Positions 25,317 through 33,797 of a stretch of DNA of 64,000 nt are shown here, piece after piece. Every line of letters begins with the position of its first letter. Position 1 is the stretch's first letter. The DNA lies in assembly GCA_036510735.1 (NCBI GenBank), contig DATCDK010000240.1, positions 5,653 to 69,652 on the forward strand, written 5' to 3'. Made by a program: the position numbers and the translations under genes. The DNA comes from PALSA-607 sp036510735. GTDB taxonomy: Bacteria > Actinomycetota > Actinomycetes > Acidothermales > Acidothermaceae. Below the pieces are notes generated by a model that did no database searches, was not told where the DNA came from, and saw only the letters and a program-made list of their open reading frames with translations.

Positions 25317-26212
25317 CCGTCCGACCCGCTGTCATGGACGCGGCACTTAAGACACGCCTCGCCGAGGTCGAGGGAGTCATCTTCGACGTCGACGGATGTC
25401 TCGTGCTGTCCGACAAACCTGGCGGCGACGGCGGGCTTGCCCTGCCCGGTGCGAGCGAGGCGCTCACCTGGTTGCGCGAGTCGGGCCGCCGTGTCGTCTT
25501 GTTCACGAATGCATCGTCGAAGACGCCGCACTTTCTCGCTGCGGGGTTGACGGCGATCGGTCTCGACGTTGCACCTGCCGATGTGCTGACGCCATCGGTC
25601 GTTGCTGCCGAACTTCTCCGCGCACGGTATCCGGGTCAGCCCGTCATGGCCTTCGGCGGGTCCGGGCTGCTCGACGTGCTGAAGAGCTACGACATCGAGC
25701 TGGTGCACCCGACCCTTGAAGGCAGTTCCAAGCAGCCCGCAGCGGTCATCATCGGGTGGGACGTCGGCTTCGATCGCGATCGACTACAGATCGCGGCCGA
25801 TGCGATCTGGGGAGGCGCGGACTTCTTGGTGACCAGCGACGCACGCCGATTCGCGACGCGTACGCGGCCGACCGTTGGCCTCGGGGGGTTCATCGCGAAG
25901 GGCCTCGCCTACGTGACTGAACGCGACTACGAAGTCGTGGGTAAGCCTTCGGAGGCCGCCATGCAGGTCGCCTCAGCACGGCTCGGCGTCCAACCGTCAC
26001 GCATGCTCGTCGCCGGCGACGACCTTACCCTCGAGATCCGGATGGGGCTTCAGGCCGGCGCGTTGTCGGCGCTGGTGACCACCGGCATTCACGGCGTCAA
26101 CGACGTCGAGCTCGCGCAACCAGCCGACCGACCTGACCTCATCGTTGACGGCCTACCCGAGCTCATCGAAATTTGGCGCGACGCCGACGACACCTCCCCA
26201 GCCCGCGGCTGA
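25313..26212 (+). CDS. HAD-superfamily phosphatase, NagD-like (HpeD-like)
   Basis: HAD hydrolase of 299 residues, subfamily IIA (NagD/4-nitrophenylphosphatase type). Motif I is GVIFDVDGCLVLSD (Asp25 nucleophile, Asp27 acid), motif II LFTNASSKTP, a C2 cap follows, motif III Lys is in VVGKPSEAAM and motif IV in LVAGDDLTLEIRMG. In this operon the obvious job is to remove the phosphate put on by the two-subunit kinase once carboxylation is done, as described for HpeD in Rhodococcus. GTG 25313 has an AGGAGG site and overlaps the carboxyltransferase stop. An aryl-phosphate substrate fits the NagD subgroup. Confidence 0.88.
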   Translation: MTVRPAVMDAALKTRLAEVEGVIFDVDGCLVLSDKPGGDGGLALPGASEALTWLRESGRRVVLFTNASSKTPHFLAAGLTAIGLDVAPADVLTPSVVAAELLRARYPGQPVMAFGGSGLLDVLKSYDIELVHPTLEGSSKQPAAVIIGWDVGFDRDRLQIAADAIWGGADFLVTSDARRFATRTRPTVGLGGFIAKGLAYVTERDYEVVGKPSEAAMQVASARLGVQPSRMLVAGDDLTLEIRMGLQAGALSALVTTGIHGVNDVELAQPADRPDLIVDGLPELIEIWRDADDTSPARG

Positions 26213-28194
26213 TGGTCGAACCAGGGGAGGTGTTGTGGAGACCGGCTGACGACGCCAGGGACACCTCGGCGCTCGGCAGGTTTCTTAGCCGAGCCGAATC
26301 CGTGACAGGTCTGCAGTTCGCCAACTATGAGGCCGCCTGGCGATGGTCGGTGTCGGACCTCGATACCTTCTGGCAGCTGGTGTGGGAACAGGCCGGGGTC
26401 ATCGCCCACCGACAGCCGACAGCCGTGCTCGGACGACGAGAGATGCCGTTCGCGCAATGGTTTCCCGGTGCCACGCTGAACTACGCAGAGCACGCGCTGC
26501 GCGATCGCAGCTCCGCTGTCCGGGTGAAGGCGAGAAGTCAGACTCGAGCCTCGCAGGATCTAAGTGGCGCCGAACTGGCTGCACTCGTGGGCCGCGTGCA
26601 GCAAGGTCTGCGCCTGCTCGGTGTGAGCAGAGGCGATCGGGTGATCGGCTACTTGCCGAACATTCCCGAAGCGCTCGTGACCTACCTTGCAGTCGCGGGT
26701 CTCGGCGCGATCTGGTGCAGTGTGCCGATCGAGATGGGGCCTCGCAGCGTGCTCGACCGGGTGGCCCAGCTTGATCCGAAAGTCCTGGTCTGCGTCGACG
26801 GATATCGCTGGGGCGAGCGCATCGTCCACCGCCGCGACCAAGCAGCCGAAATCTGCGACCAGCTGCCCGGCGTCCGCGTTGTCGAAGTTCCCTACCTCGA
26901 TGCCCATGCCGAACCACCGGCGGAAGCGATCGCGTGGGCTGCATTCACGGCGACGCAGCTGCCCCCGACGTTTGAGGAGCTGCCGTTTGACCACCCACTG
27001 GTTGTGCTGTTCTCCAGCGGCACCACCGGTTTGCCCAAGGCGATCGTGCACGGCCATGGCGGCTTGCTACTTGAACACGCGAAGGCGCTGTCTCTGCAGA
27101 TGGACGTCGGGCCGGGCGATGTCGGCTTCTGGTACACGACCACCGGCTGGATGGTCTGGAACATTCTCGTGAGCGGGTTGGTCGTGGGTGCGACCATTGT
27201 GCTGTTCGACGGAGACCCAGCGTGGCCAGATCTCGGCGGTCAATGGGCCGTCGCTGCCGAGACGAAGGCGACCCTTTTCGGTACCAGCGCTGGGTATCTC
27301 GCGGCGTGTGCGCGATCCGACCTGCGGCCAGGGGCCAGCTACGACCTCGCGGCGTTGCGCGAACTCACATCGTCTGGCTCACCGCTGTCGGCGACAGCCT
27401 CGGAGTGGGTCTACGACGCAGTGAAAAGTGATGTACTCCTAGCGCCGACATCAGGCGGCACCGACGTGTGCAGCGGGTTCGTTGGTGGCAGCTCACTCAC
27501 GTCGGTGTATGCCGGCGAGATGAGCTGTCGGCCGCTTGGCGTCGCGACCGAGTCATTTGACGAAGCCGGCAAGCCGCTGAGCGGCCGACCGGGCGAACTC
27601 GTGGTGACCCTGCCGATGCCGTCGATGCCGGTCGCCTTCTGGAATGACCCAGACGGTTCTCGTTACCGTGCCGCATATTTCGATACCTACCCCGGAGTCT
27701 GGCGACACGGCGACTGGATCATCCACACCGAGCGCGACACGTGGGTCATCACCGGTCGCTCCGATGCCACCCTCAACAGAGGCGGGGTTCGGTTGGGTAC
27801 CGCGGAGTTCTACAGCGTGCTCGACGCGCTTCCCGAAGTAGCCGACAGCGTGGTGGTTCATCTCGAAGACGACGCAGGGCACGGATCGCTCATCGCGCTG
27901 ATCGTGGCGGCAAGCCCTACCGACGGGGACGACGACTCGTTGCGGTCAGCGATTACAGCGGCGATTCGAGGCCAGCTCTCACCTCGCCATGTACCCGACG
28001 CGATCGTGTTCGTGAACGCGTTGCCTCGAAACAACAACGGAAAACGGCTTGAGGTGCCCCTGAAGCGCGCCGCACAGGGCGTCGCGATCGACCAGGCGGT
28101 CGATCTCTCCGCACTCGACGATCCAGCAGGCTTTGTCAAGGCCGTCGCCGCGATTGCCGTCGCTGTCGCGGCGTTGTCGTCGGAGCCGGGATAA
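26212..28194 (+). CDS. Acetoacetyl-CoA-synthetase-like AMP-forming CoA ligase
   Basis: Acyl-CoA synthetase of 660 residues. The N-terminal DLDTFWQLVWEQAGV and FPGATLNYAEHAL are hallmarks of acetoacetyl-CoA synthetases, which act on 3-oxo acids. The P-loop motif is FSSGTTGLPKAIVHGHGG, the central motif YTTTGWMVWN, the Asp hinge HGDWIIHTERDTWVITGRSD, and the C-terminal catalytic Lys NNNGKRLEVPLKR. The natural substrate here would be an aroylacetate, also a 3-oxo acid, formed by the carboxylase and phosphatase. ATG 26212 overlaps the phosphatase stop as TGATG. No thiolase gene follows, so the fate of the CoA ester is unresolved. Confidence 0.85.
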   Translation: MVEPGEVLWRPADDARDTSALGRFLSRAESVTGLQFANYEAAWRWSVSDLDTFWQLVWEQAGVIAHRQPTAVLGRREMPFAQWFPGATLNYAEHALRDRSSAVRVKARSQTRASQDLSGAELAALVGRVQQGLRLLGVSRGDRVIGYLPNIPEALVTYLAVAGLGAIWCSVPIEMGPRSVLDRVAQLDPKVLVCVDGYRWGERIVHRRDQAAEICDQLPGVRVVEVPYLDAHAEPPAEAIAWAAFTATQLPPTFEELPFDHPLVVLFSSGTTGLPKAIVHGHGGLLLEHAKALSLQMDVGPGDVGFWYTTTGWMVWNILVSGLVVGATIVLFDGDPAWPDLGGQWAVAAETKATLFGTSAGYLAACARSDLRPGASYDLAALRELTSSGSPLSATASEWVYDAVKSDVLLAPTSGGTDVCSGFVGGSSLTSVYAGEMSCRPLGVATESFDEAGKPLSGRPGELVVTLPMPSMPVAFWNDPDGSRYRAAYFDTYPGVWRHGDWIIHTERDTWVITGRSDATLNRGGVRLGTAEFYSVLDALPEVADSVVVHLEDDAGHGSLIALIVAASPTDGDDDSLRSAITAAIRGQLSPRHVPDAIVFVNALPRNNNGKRLEVPLKRAAQGVAIDQAVDLSALDDPAGFVKAVAAIAVAVAALSSEPG

Positions 28195-28199
28195 ACGTC

Positions 28200-29066
28200 T
28201 CAGAGCCCGAGCCACCGAGCGGCATTGTCTTTCAGGATCAGTGGTCGGACGTCAGCTGCGATATCGAGCGCCTCGAAGTCGCCGAGCCACCGGTCGGGCG
28301 TAATCAGCGGGTAGTCCGAGCCGAACATCACCTTGTGCTTGAGTCGGCCATTGGCCGCCTGTACCAGCTGTGGCGGAAGGTATTTCGGTGACCAGCCAGA
28401 CAAGTCGATCATCACGTTGGCCTTGTGCGTCGCGATCGAAATCGCGGCATCCTGCCAGGGCACCGACGGGTGAGCGAGCACGATCGACAGGGTCGGGAAG
28501 TCAGCGGCCACGTCGTCGATGAGCATCGGGTCGGAGAACCGGAGCTTGATCCCACGGCCGCCAGGTAGGCCGGCGCCGATCCCCGTCTGGCCGGTATGAA
28601 ACACGATCGGGACGCCTAGGCCGGCCACCGCTTCGTAGAGCGGATACACATGGCGATCGTTCGGGGCGAAAGCCTGCAACGACGGGTGCAACTTGAGCCC
28701 GCGCGCGCCCGAGGCGACCAGATCGCGCAACTGGCTCACCGCGCTCGCCCCGTCATGCGGGTCGACCGAACAGAACGGGATCAGCACGTCGGCATGTGCG
28801 CCGGACTGGGCGACGATGTCTTCACTTGAGAGTGCTTTGTGCCCGGTGGCGGTGTGCGCGTCGACCGTGAACACCACCGCCAAGAGGTTCCGTTCGCGGT
28901 AGTACTGCGCGATGTCTTCGACGGTGGGCGTGCTGTTGACTGTGGACTTGAAATACTTCGACGCGGCAGCGAGCAATTCGTCGTCCAGCGAGCGATTCCC
29001 ATTGCCGTCGGCCTCGACATGGACATGGGTGTCAATGGCCCGCACGTTGGCAAGATCGACGATCAT
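28200..29066 (-). CDS. Amidohydrolase-2 family hydrolase or decarboxylase
   Basis: Metal-dependent TIM-barrel hydrolase of 288 residues in the group that includes LigW/ACMSD-type decarboxylases and lactonases. The N-terminal motif is RAIDTHVHVEADG, the central His is in VPIVFHTGQTG, another in SIVLAHPSVPWQDA, and the Asp in VMFGSDYPLITPDRW. It is convergent with the CoA ligase with a 5-base gap, so it is transcribed separately, but it may belong to the same pathway, for example in cleaving a beta-keto intermediate. That role is only a guess; the family assignment is good. Confidence 0.8.
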   Translation of the reverse strand: MIVDLANVRAIDTHVHVEADGNGNRSLDDELLAAASKYFKSTVNSTPTVEDIAQYYRERNLLAVVFTVDAHTATGHKALSSEDIVAQSGAHADVLIPFCSVDPHDGASAVSQLRDLVASGARGLKLHPSLQAFAPNDRHVYPLYEAVAGLGVPIVFHTGQTGIGAGLPGGRGIKLRFSDPMLIDDVAADFPTLSIVLAHPSVPWQDAAISIATHKANVMIDLSGWSPKYLPPQLVQAANGRLKHKVMFGSDYPLITPDRWLGDFEALDIAADVRPLILKDNAARWLGL

Positions 29067-29139
29067 GCTCCGTGATTGTAGGGGTCGACATCTGCATCTG
29101 TGAGGAATCGAAGCGACGGTGGCTTAGGATCGTGGCCTG

Positions 29140-29736
29140 ATGCAGTCACGACAGCTCGTCCTCGCGTCGGCGTCGCCTGCGCGGCTACGACTCCTATGGG
29201 ACGCCGGGTTTGATCCCATCGTGATGGTCAGCGGCGTCGATGAGGATGCAGTCGAAAGAGCCGATCCGGTCTATCTGGTTGAGACTCTTGCGGTGCGCAA
29301 GGCCGCAGCTGTCGCCAAGCACGTGCCGGCGAGCTCGGTGGTGATTGGTTGCGACTCGATGTTGAGCTTCGACGGCGACATCATGGGCAAGCCGCCCACA
29401 GCGGAGGCTGCGCGGCACTATTGGCAGCGCATGCGCGGTCGCGACGGTGTGCTCGTCACCGGCCACTGCGTCATCGACGTCGGTTCGGGCCGCGAGGCGT
29501 CGGGGGTGGCGAGCACCACAGTGCATTTCGGGACGCCGACAGACGACGAAATCGATGCGTACATCAATACCGGCGAACCTATGAAAGTCGCTGGTGCGTT
29601 TACCCTCGACGGGTTTGCTGGACCTTTCGTCGACGGGATCGAGGGTGACCACGGCAACGTGATCGGTCTTTCGTTGCCCTTACTTCGCCGACTGCTCGCC
29701 GACATCGACATCAGGATCGTGGATCTGTGGCGCTGA
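29140..29736 (+). CDS. maf: Maf-family nucleotide pyrophosphatase
   Basis: Maf/YceF-like protein of 198 residues, which hydrolyses non-canonical or modified nucleoside triphosphates. The N-terminus QLVLASASPARLRLLWDAGF is the Maf signature, followed by VVIGCDSMLSFDGDIMGKP and MKVAGAFTLDGFAG with the ITGDD-equivalent region. It overlaps the dusB start by 10 bases. It is a housekeeping pair unrelated to the island to its left. Confidence 0.92.
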   Translation: MQSRQLVLASASPARLRLLWDAGFDPIVMVSGVDEDAVERADPVYLVETLAVRKAAAVAKHVPASSVVIGCDSMLSFDGDIMGKPPTAEAARHYWQRMRGRDGVLVTGHCVIDVGSGREASGVASTTVHFGTPTDDEIDAYINTGEPMKVAGAFTLDGFAGPFVDGIEGDHGNVIGLSLPLLRRLLADIDIRIVDLWR

Positions 29737-30845
29737 AGATCGGGCCGATCGAAGTCGACCCACCGATCGTGCTCGCGCCGATGGCGGGAGTGACGAACGT
29801 GCCGTTTCGCCAGCTATGCCGAAGCTATGGCGCGGCGCTCTACGTGAGCGAGATGGTGTCGGCGCGCGCGGTGATCGAACACAACCCGAACACCGAGGCG
29901 ATGATGCGTTTCGGCGACGACGAGCCGGTGCGCAGCCTGCAGCTCTACGGCGTCGATCCCGACGTGATGTACGCGGCTGTGCGCCATGCGGTTGGCGAGA
30001 TTGGGGTCGACCACATCGACCTGAACTTCGGTTGCCCGGCGCAGAAGGTGAACCGGGTCGGCGGCGGGGCGGCGCTGCCGCTTCGTCGCGCGTTGTTCCG
30101 TGCCGTCGTCGCCGCCGCGGTAAGAGCGGCGGGCACTGTTCCCGTGACGGTGAAGATGCGCAAGGGCGTCGACGACGCGACGCTGACCTACCTCGACGCT
30201 GCCCGCGCCGCTGAAGATGTCGGCGTCGCCGCAATCGCACTGCACGCCCGCACCGCCGAGCAGCTGTATTCGGGCGCGGCAGACTGGTCGGCGATCACCA
30301 AGCTGCGTGAGGCGATCACCTCGGTGCCGGTCCTGGGCAACGGCGACATCTGGGCCGCCGACGATGCGGTTCGCATGATGCGCGAGACCGGATGTGCTGG
30401 TGTCGTGGTCGGTCGAGGATGTCTCGGCAAGCCATGGTTGTTCCGCGAGCTCTCGCAGGTCTTCGCCGGCGTACCGATCGGTCCGGCGCCCGCACTTGGT
30501 GAAGTCATCGCGGTCATGCGCAGTCACGTCGACCTTCTCATGACGCATAAGCCGACGCCGCAACTCGGCGTCCGCGCGTTTCGTAAGCACATCGGCTGGT
30601 ACCTGACCGGGTTTCCCGTCGGCGGATACCTACGACGAGCGCTGATGGATGCCGAGACTGCAGGCGAGCTCGATGCGCTTCTCGACACCCTCGATCCGTC
30701 GATGCCGCTGCCGCCGGCCGTCCGCAACCTCCCGCGGGGGCATCTGCACGGACCACGACCTGTGCAATTGCCGGCGAACTGGCGTCAGTTGGCAGACGAT
30801 CCAGCGCCGTTGGTCGGCGCTGACGAGGCGTACTCCGGCGGCTAG
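29727..30845 (+). CDS. dusB: tRNA-dihydrouridine synthase
   Basis: FMN-dependent enzyme of 372 residues that reduces uridines in the tRNA D-loop. Motifs are PIVLAPMAGVTNVPFRQLCR, the catalytic Cys in LNFGCPAQKVNRVGGGAA, VTVKMRKGVDD and the FMN phosphate region VLGNGDIWAADDA followed by GVVVGRGCLG. GTG 29727 lies inside the end of maf. The length is normal for actinobacterial DusB. Confidence 0.93.
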   Translation: MALKIGPIEVDPPIVLAPMAGVTNVPFRQLCRSYGAALYVSEMVSARAVIEHNPNTEAMMRFGDDEPVRSLQLYGVDPDVMYAAVRHAVGEIGVDHIDLNFGCPAQKVNRVGGGAALPLRRALFRAVVAAAVRAAGTVPVTVKMRKGVDDATLTYLDAARAAEDVGVAAIALHARTAEQLYSGAADWSAITKLREAITSVPVLGNGDIWAADDAVRMMRETGCAGVVVGRGCLGKPWLFRELSQVFAGVPIGPAPALGEVIAVMRSHVDLLMTHKPTPQLGVRAFRKHIGWYLTGFPVGGYLRRALMDAETAGELDALLDTLDPSMPLPPAVRNLPRGHLHGPRPVQLPANWRQLADDPAPLVGADEAYSGG

Positions 30846-30893
30846 CCGGAACCCACCTTTTTCACCCTTTACACGAGCGATTTGTGCCGCATA

Positions 30894-31262
30894 GTGTCGA
30901 AAAAAGGGAGCGGTCACGGGGAGCCGGTCACCCAAGCTTCCTGGTGGTCCGGGTGCACTGAGCCATTTCGACCAGTCGACAAAACTGCGCTGGGCGGAAC
31001 GCCGACATCGGGCTGGGCGTTCACCATCGCGCTCACGGGACAAGACGGGTTCGGCCAGGACAATGCACGCACGTTCGCACCCACGCCGCAGCCGTTCAAC
31101 TTCGGTGTGTGTGCCGCTGCGTCCGCCAGTCCGCTGTGCACGGCCGACCCGAACACTGTGCCGAAGGTGATGGACACGATCACCCCGACCGGCGTAGCGC
31201 AGTCGACCGAACTCGACTACACGCTCGGTGCGGTAGTGCTCCAGGGAGTCACGATTTCCTAG
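30894..31262 (+). CDS. Possible small hypothetical protein or gene remnant
   Basis: An open frame of 122 codons from GTG 30894 to TAG 31262. The distal part (IALTGQDGFGQDNARTFAPT, FNFGVCAAASASPLC, ELDYTLGAVVLQGVTIS) has GC-rich third positions and looks coding, but the first 30 residues look unstructured and no ribosome site is clear. I do not recognise the family. It could be the remnant of a larger gene, since the end resembles a beta-rich domain. The 48 bases between dusB and this frame contain an AT-richer stretch (CCACCTTTTTCACCC) but no certain terminator. Confidence 0.3.
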   Translation: MSKKGSGHGEPVTQASWWSGCTEPFRPVDKTALGGTPTSGWAFTIALTGQDGFGQDNARTFAPTPQPFNFGVCAAASASPLCTADPNTVPKVMDTITPTGVAQSTELDYTLGAVVLQGVTIS

Positions 31263-31269
31263 GTAGCGA

Positions 31270-31491
31270 TTACTGCTGGTAGTGCTCAACCTCGGGGATG
31301 GGTCGTGCGTGGGCCTCGTCGGGGTTGTCGCCGAACTCGCGCTTGGCCTGGCGCTGCCGAAGAAGGTCCCAACACTGGTCGAGCTGCTCTTCGATCTGCC
31401 GACGGCGATCAGCAGCACCATCGGTGCCGGTCAGGTGGTGTTCTTCGGCCACGAGTTCGGAGATGCGCGACAGCAGGTCGTCGTCGGCCAT
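31270..31491 (-). CDS. DUF2630 family protein
   Basis: Small acidic helical protein of 73 residues. It starts MADDDLLSRISELVAEEHHL and has the family core EEQLDQCWDLLRQRQAKREF and the ending ARPIPEVEHYQQ. The family is common in actinobacteria and has no known function. A GGAG site lies nine bases before the ATG. It is convergent with the uncertain frame at 30894-31262. Confidence 0.9.
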   Translation of the reverse strand: MADDDLLSRISELVAEEHHLTGTDGAADRRRQIEEQLDQCWDLLRQRQAKREFGDNPDEAHARPIPEVEHYQQ

Positions 31492-31543
31492 GTGACTGTT
31501 CTCCAGGGGGTGTAGGGCTCCAGGTGTTTGGTCAGTGACCAGA

Positions 31544-33679
31544 CTACGGGCGGCGGTGCAGAACTATCGGGTAGACCGCGGTGGCCCCGAGCTCCTCGAG
31601 CAGGGACGCCGCGACCGTCATGGTCCAGCCGGAACTGTAGACATCGTCGACGAGCAGGATCGGGCCAGCCGGCAGCGAGCCTTCAGATAGGCCGCCCGCG
31701 GGCACCAGACTGGCGGTCACGGCCGCGACGCGCTGCCCCGACGCGACGCCGGACACCGGCCGCGGACCACGGATCTCCAACGCGTCGACCAGGTTGAGCC
31801 GGCCGACCGTTGCAATGTGGCGGGCCAGTGAGCTGATCAGTAACGGATGGGTCCGCGACGGGATGGCCACCACGGTCGTCGGCCGGGTAGGCCAACTTCG
31901 CGCCCATCGCGCCAGCAACTCGACGACCCCTGCCGCGACCTCCGGCGGCAACTCACCGTCAGCTGCGCCGTCGCGAGTCAGCGGGACGACGAGATCTGCC
32001 CAACCCGGGTCGTCGGCGAACGCGAGGGCGCGCCCATCGACGAGTGTGGTGCCGATACGGCCCTTTCGTGCCGCGCCGGTGCGATCGATGGAGCCTGTGG
32101 GCCACAGCTTGCGCGGCTCGATCACCACATCGATGCCGCGAGCAAAGATGCGCGCGGTGTCGACGTCGACGGTCGACGGTGAGAACGCGAGGCCCGCAGG
32201 CAGCACACCGGTGCACACCGAGCAGACGCCGCAGGCAACGCCGGCGTGCGGGTCGTCAAGTGAGAGTCGCAGAAACGACATGAGGCAGCCGCTGCCGGCG
32301 GCGTAGCTGCGCATGATGCCGGCCTCGGTCGCGCGAGCGGCGGCCAACGCGGCATACCGTTTCTCGTCGAAGATCCACTGTTCACCGGTCGCCTGCCACC
32401 CGGCACCGACCCGCTGCACAGCGCCGTCGACCGCGAGGATCTTGAGCAGCGCCTCGAGCCGGCCGCGCCGGGAGCCGGTGGCCTCCTCGAGCTTCTGTAA
32501 CGACAGCGGCTGCGAAGCCGCTCCCAACGCCGACAGCACCGAGGCCGCCAATGCAGGAGCCGGTGTTGACGCGTCGGCGAAGTAGGCCCACACCCGGTCG
32601 TCGGTCTCAGCAGGGAGCAGCACGGCGACCGCGGTGTCGAGCGCGCGACCGGCGCGTCCTACCTGCTGGTAGTAGGCGACCGGCGATGCCGGCGAACCGA
32701 CGTGCAGGCAGAACGCGAGATCGGGCTTGTCATATCCCATGCCCAACGCGGAGGTTGAGATGACTGCCTTGATCTCGTTGCGCCGCAGCTGGTCCTCAAT
32801 GCGTTCGCGTTCGTCAGTCTCGAGCTGGCCAGAGTAGGCCGCGACGGCATGGCCGCGAGAGGTGAGAAAGTCGGCAAGGCGGACCGTGTCTGCGACGGTG
32901 AGCACGTAGACGATTCCGGATCCGTCGAGCGTGTCGAGTGCGGCGGCCACCCACGCGTACCGCTGCAACGCCGAAAGCCCGGGGACAACCCCCAGCTGCA
33001 ATGACGATCGAGCCAAGGTTCCGCGCAACACCAAAGGCGCGACCGTGTTGCCCACCGCCAGCTGGTCGGCGACGTCGCGGGTGACCCGGTCGTTCGCGGT
33101 CGCGGTCGTGGCCAGCACCGGCAGGTCGGGGCGGGTGTTGGTAAGCAGTCGGGTCAGTCGCTGGTAGTCAGGGCGGAAGTCGAAACCCCAGTCGGACACG
33201 CAGTGCGCTTCGTCGATGACCAGCATCCCAAGACGTTCGAGCAAGTTCGGCAGTACCGACTCGGCAAAGCGCGCCGACGCGAGGCGCTCGGGGGAGGTCA
33301 GAAGGACATCGACTTCGTCGTCGGCCAGCTGCTTCTCGATAACGCCCCAGTCATCGACATTTGCGGAGTTGAGCGTGACCGCGTGCAGGCCAGCCCGCTG
33401 CGCCGCGGCGACCTGATCGCGCATCAGGGCAAGCAACGGGGAGATGACCAGGACCGTGCCCGACCCGGCCGCGCGCAACGCGGCGGCGGCGATCCAATAG
33501 ACCGCGGACTTGCCCCACCCGGTTGCCTGAACGCACAGCACCCGGCGGCCCTCACAGACCAGGCCCTGCGCCGCGGCCAGCTGGTCGGGCCGAAGGACAG
33601 CGCTCGGCCCGGCGAGCTCGCGGAGCACCCTCGTGGCGACCGCGAGCAACTGGTCGGGCTCGACCCGAGTCTGCGTCAC
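31544..33679 (-). CDS. recQ: RecQ-family ATP-dependent DNA helicase with C-terminal phosphoribosyltransferase domain
   Basis: Protein of 711 residues. Helicase motifs are QATGWGKSAVYWIAAAAL (motif I), LLVISPLLALMRDQVAAA-like motif Ia, VIDEAHCVSDWGFDFRPDY (DEAH), LATTATANDRV (III), and GMGYDKPDLAFCLH and QQVGRAGRA (V and VI). A zinc-binding RecQ-Ct region follows with Cys residues around SGCLMSF and GVACGVCSVC. The last 150 residues carry a PRPP-binding motif ILLVDDVYSSGWTM typical of type I phosphoribosyltransferases. This helicase-PRT fusion is recurrent in actinobacteria; the PRT role is unclear. Start ATG 33679. Confidence 0.92.
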   Translation of the reverse strand: MTQTRVEPDQLLAVATRVLRELAGPSAVLRPDQLAAAQGLVCEGRRVLCVQATGWGKSAVYWIAAAALRAAGSGTVLVISPLLALMRDQVAAAQRAGLHAVTLNSANVDDWGVIEKQLADDEVDVLLTSPERLASARFAESVLPNLLERLGMLVIDEAHCVSDWGFDFRPDYQRLTRLLTNTRPDLPVLATTATANDRVTRDVADQLAVGNTVAPLVLRGTLARSSLQLGVVPGLSALQRYAWVAAALDTLDGSGIVYVLTVADTVRLADFLTSRGHAVAAYSGQLETDERERIEDQLRRNEIKAVISTSALGMGYDKPDLAFCLHVGSPASPVAYYQQVGRAGRALDTAVAVLLPAETDDRVWAYFADASTPAPALAASVLSALGAASQPLSLQKLEEATGSRRGRLEALLKILAVDGAVQRVGAGWQATGEQWIFDEKRYAALAAARATEAGIMRSYAAGSGCLMSFLRLSLDDPHAGVACGVCSVCTGVLPAGLAFSPSTVDVDTARIFARGIDVVIEPRKLWPTGSIDRTGAARKGRIGTTLVDGRALAFADDPGWADLVVPLTRDGAADGELPPEVAAGVVELLARWARSWPTRPTTVVAIPSRTHPLLISSLARHIATVGRLNLVDALEIRGPRPVSGVASGQRVAAVTASLVPAGGLSEGSLPAGPILLVDDVYSSGWTMTVAASLLEELGATAVYPIVLHRRP

Positions 33680-33797
33680 TGTCCGAGCATGACCTACCCG
33701 GCGGACAGCCGGGCCGACCTCCGCGCAAATGGCCTTCAGCCCAGGCTGGGCGTACCGATACTCCTGTGAGGCTCGTTGACAGGGAAAGAGGTTGTGC

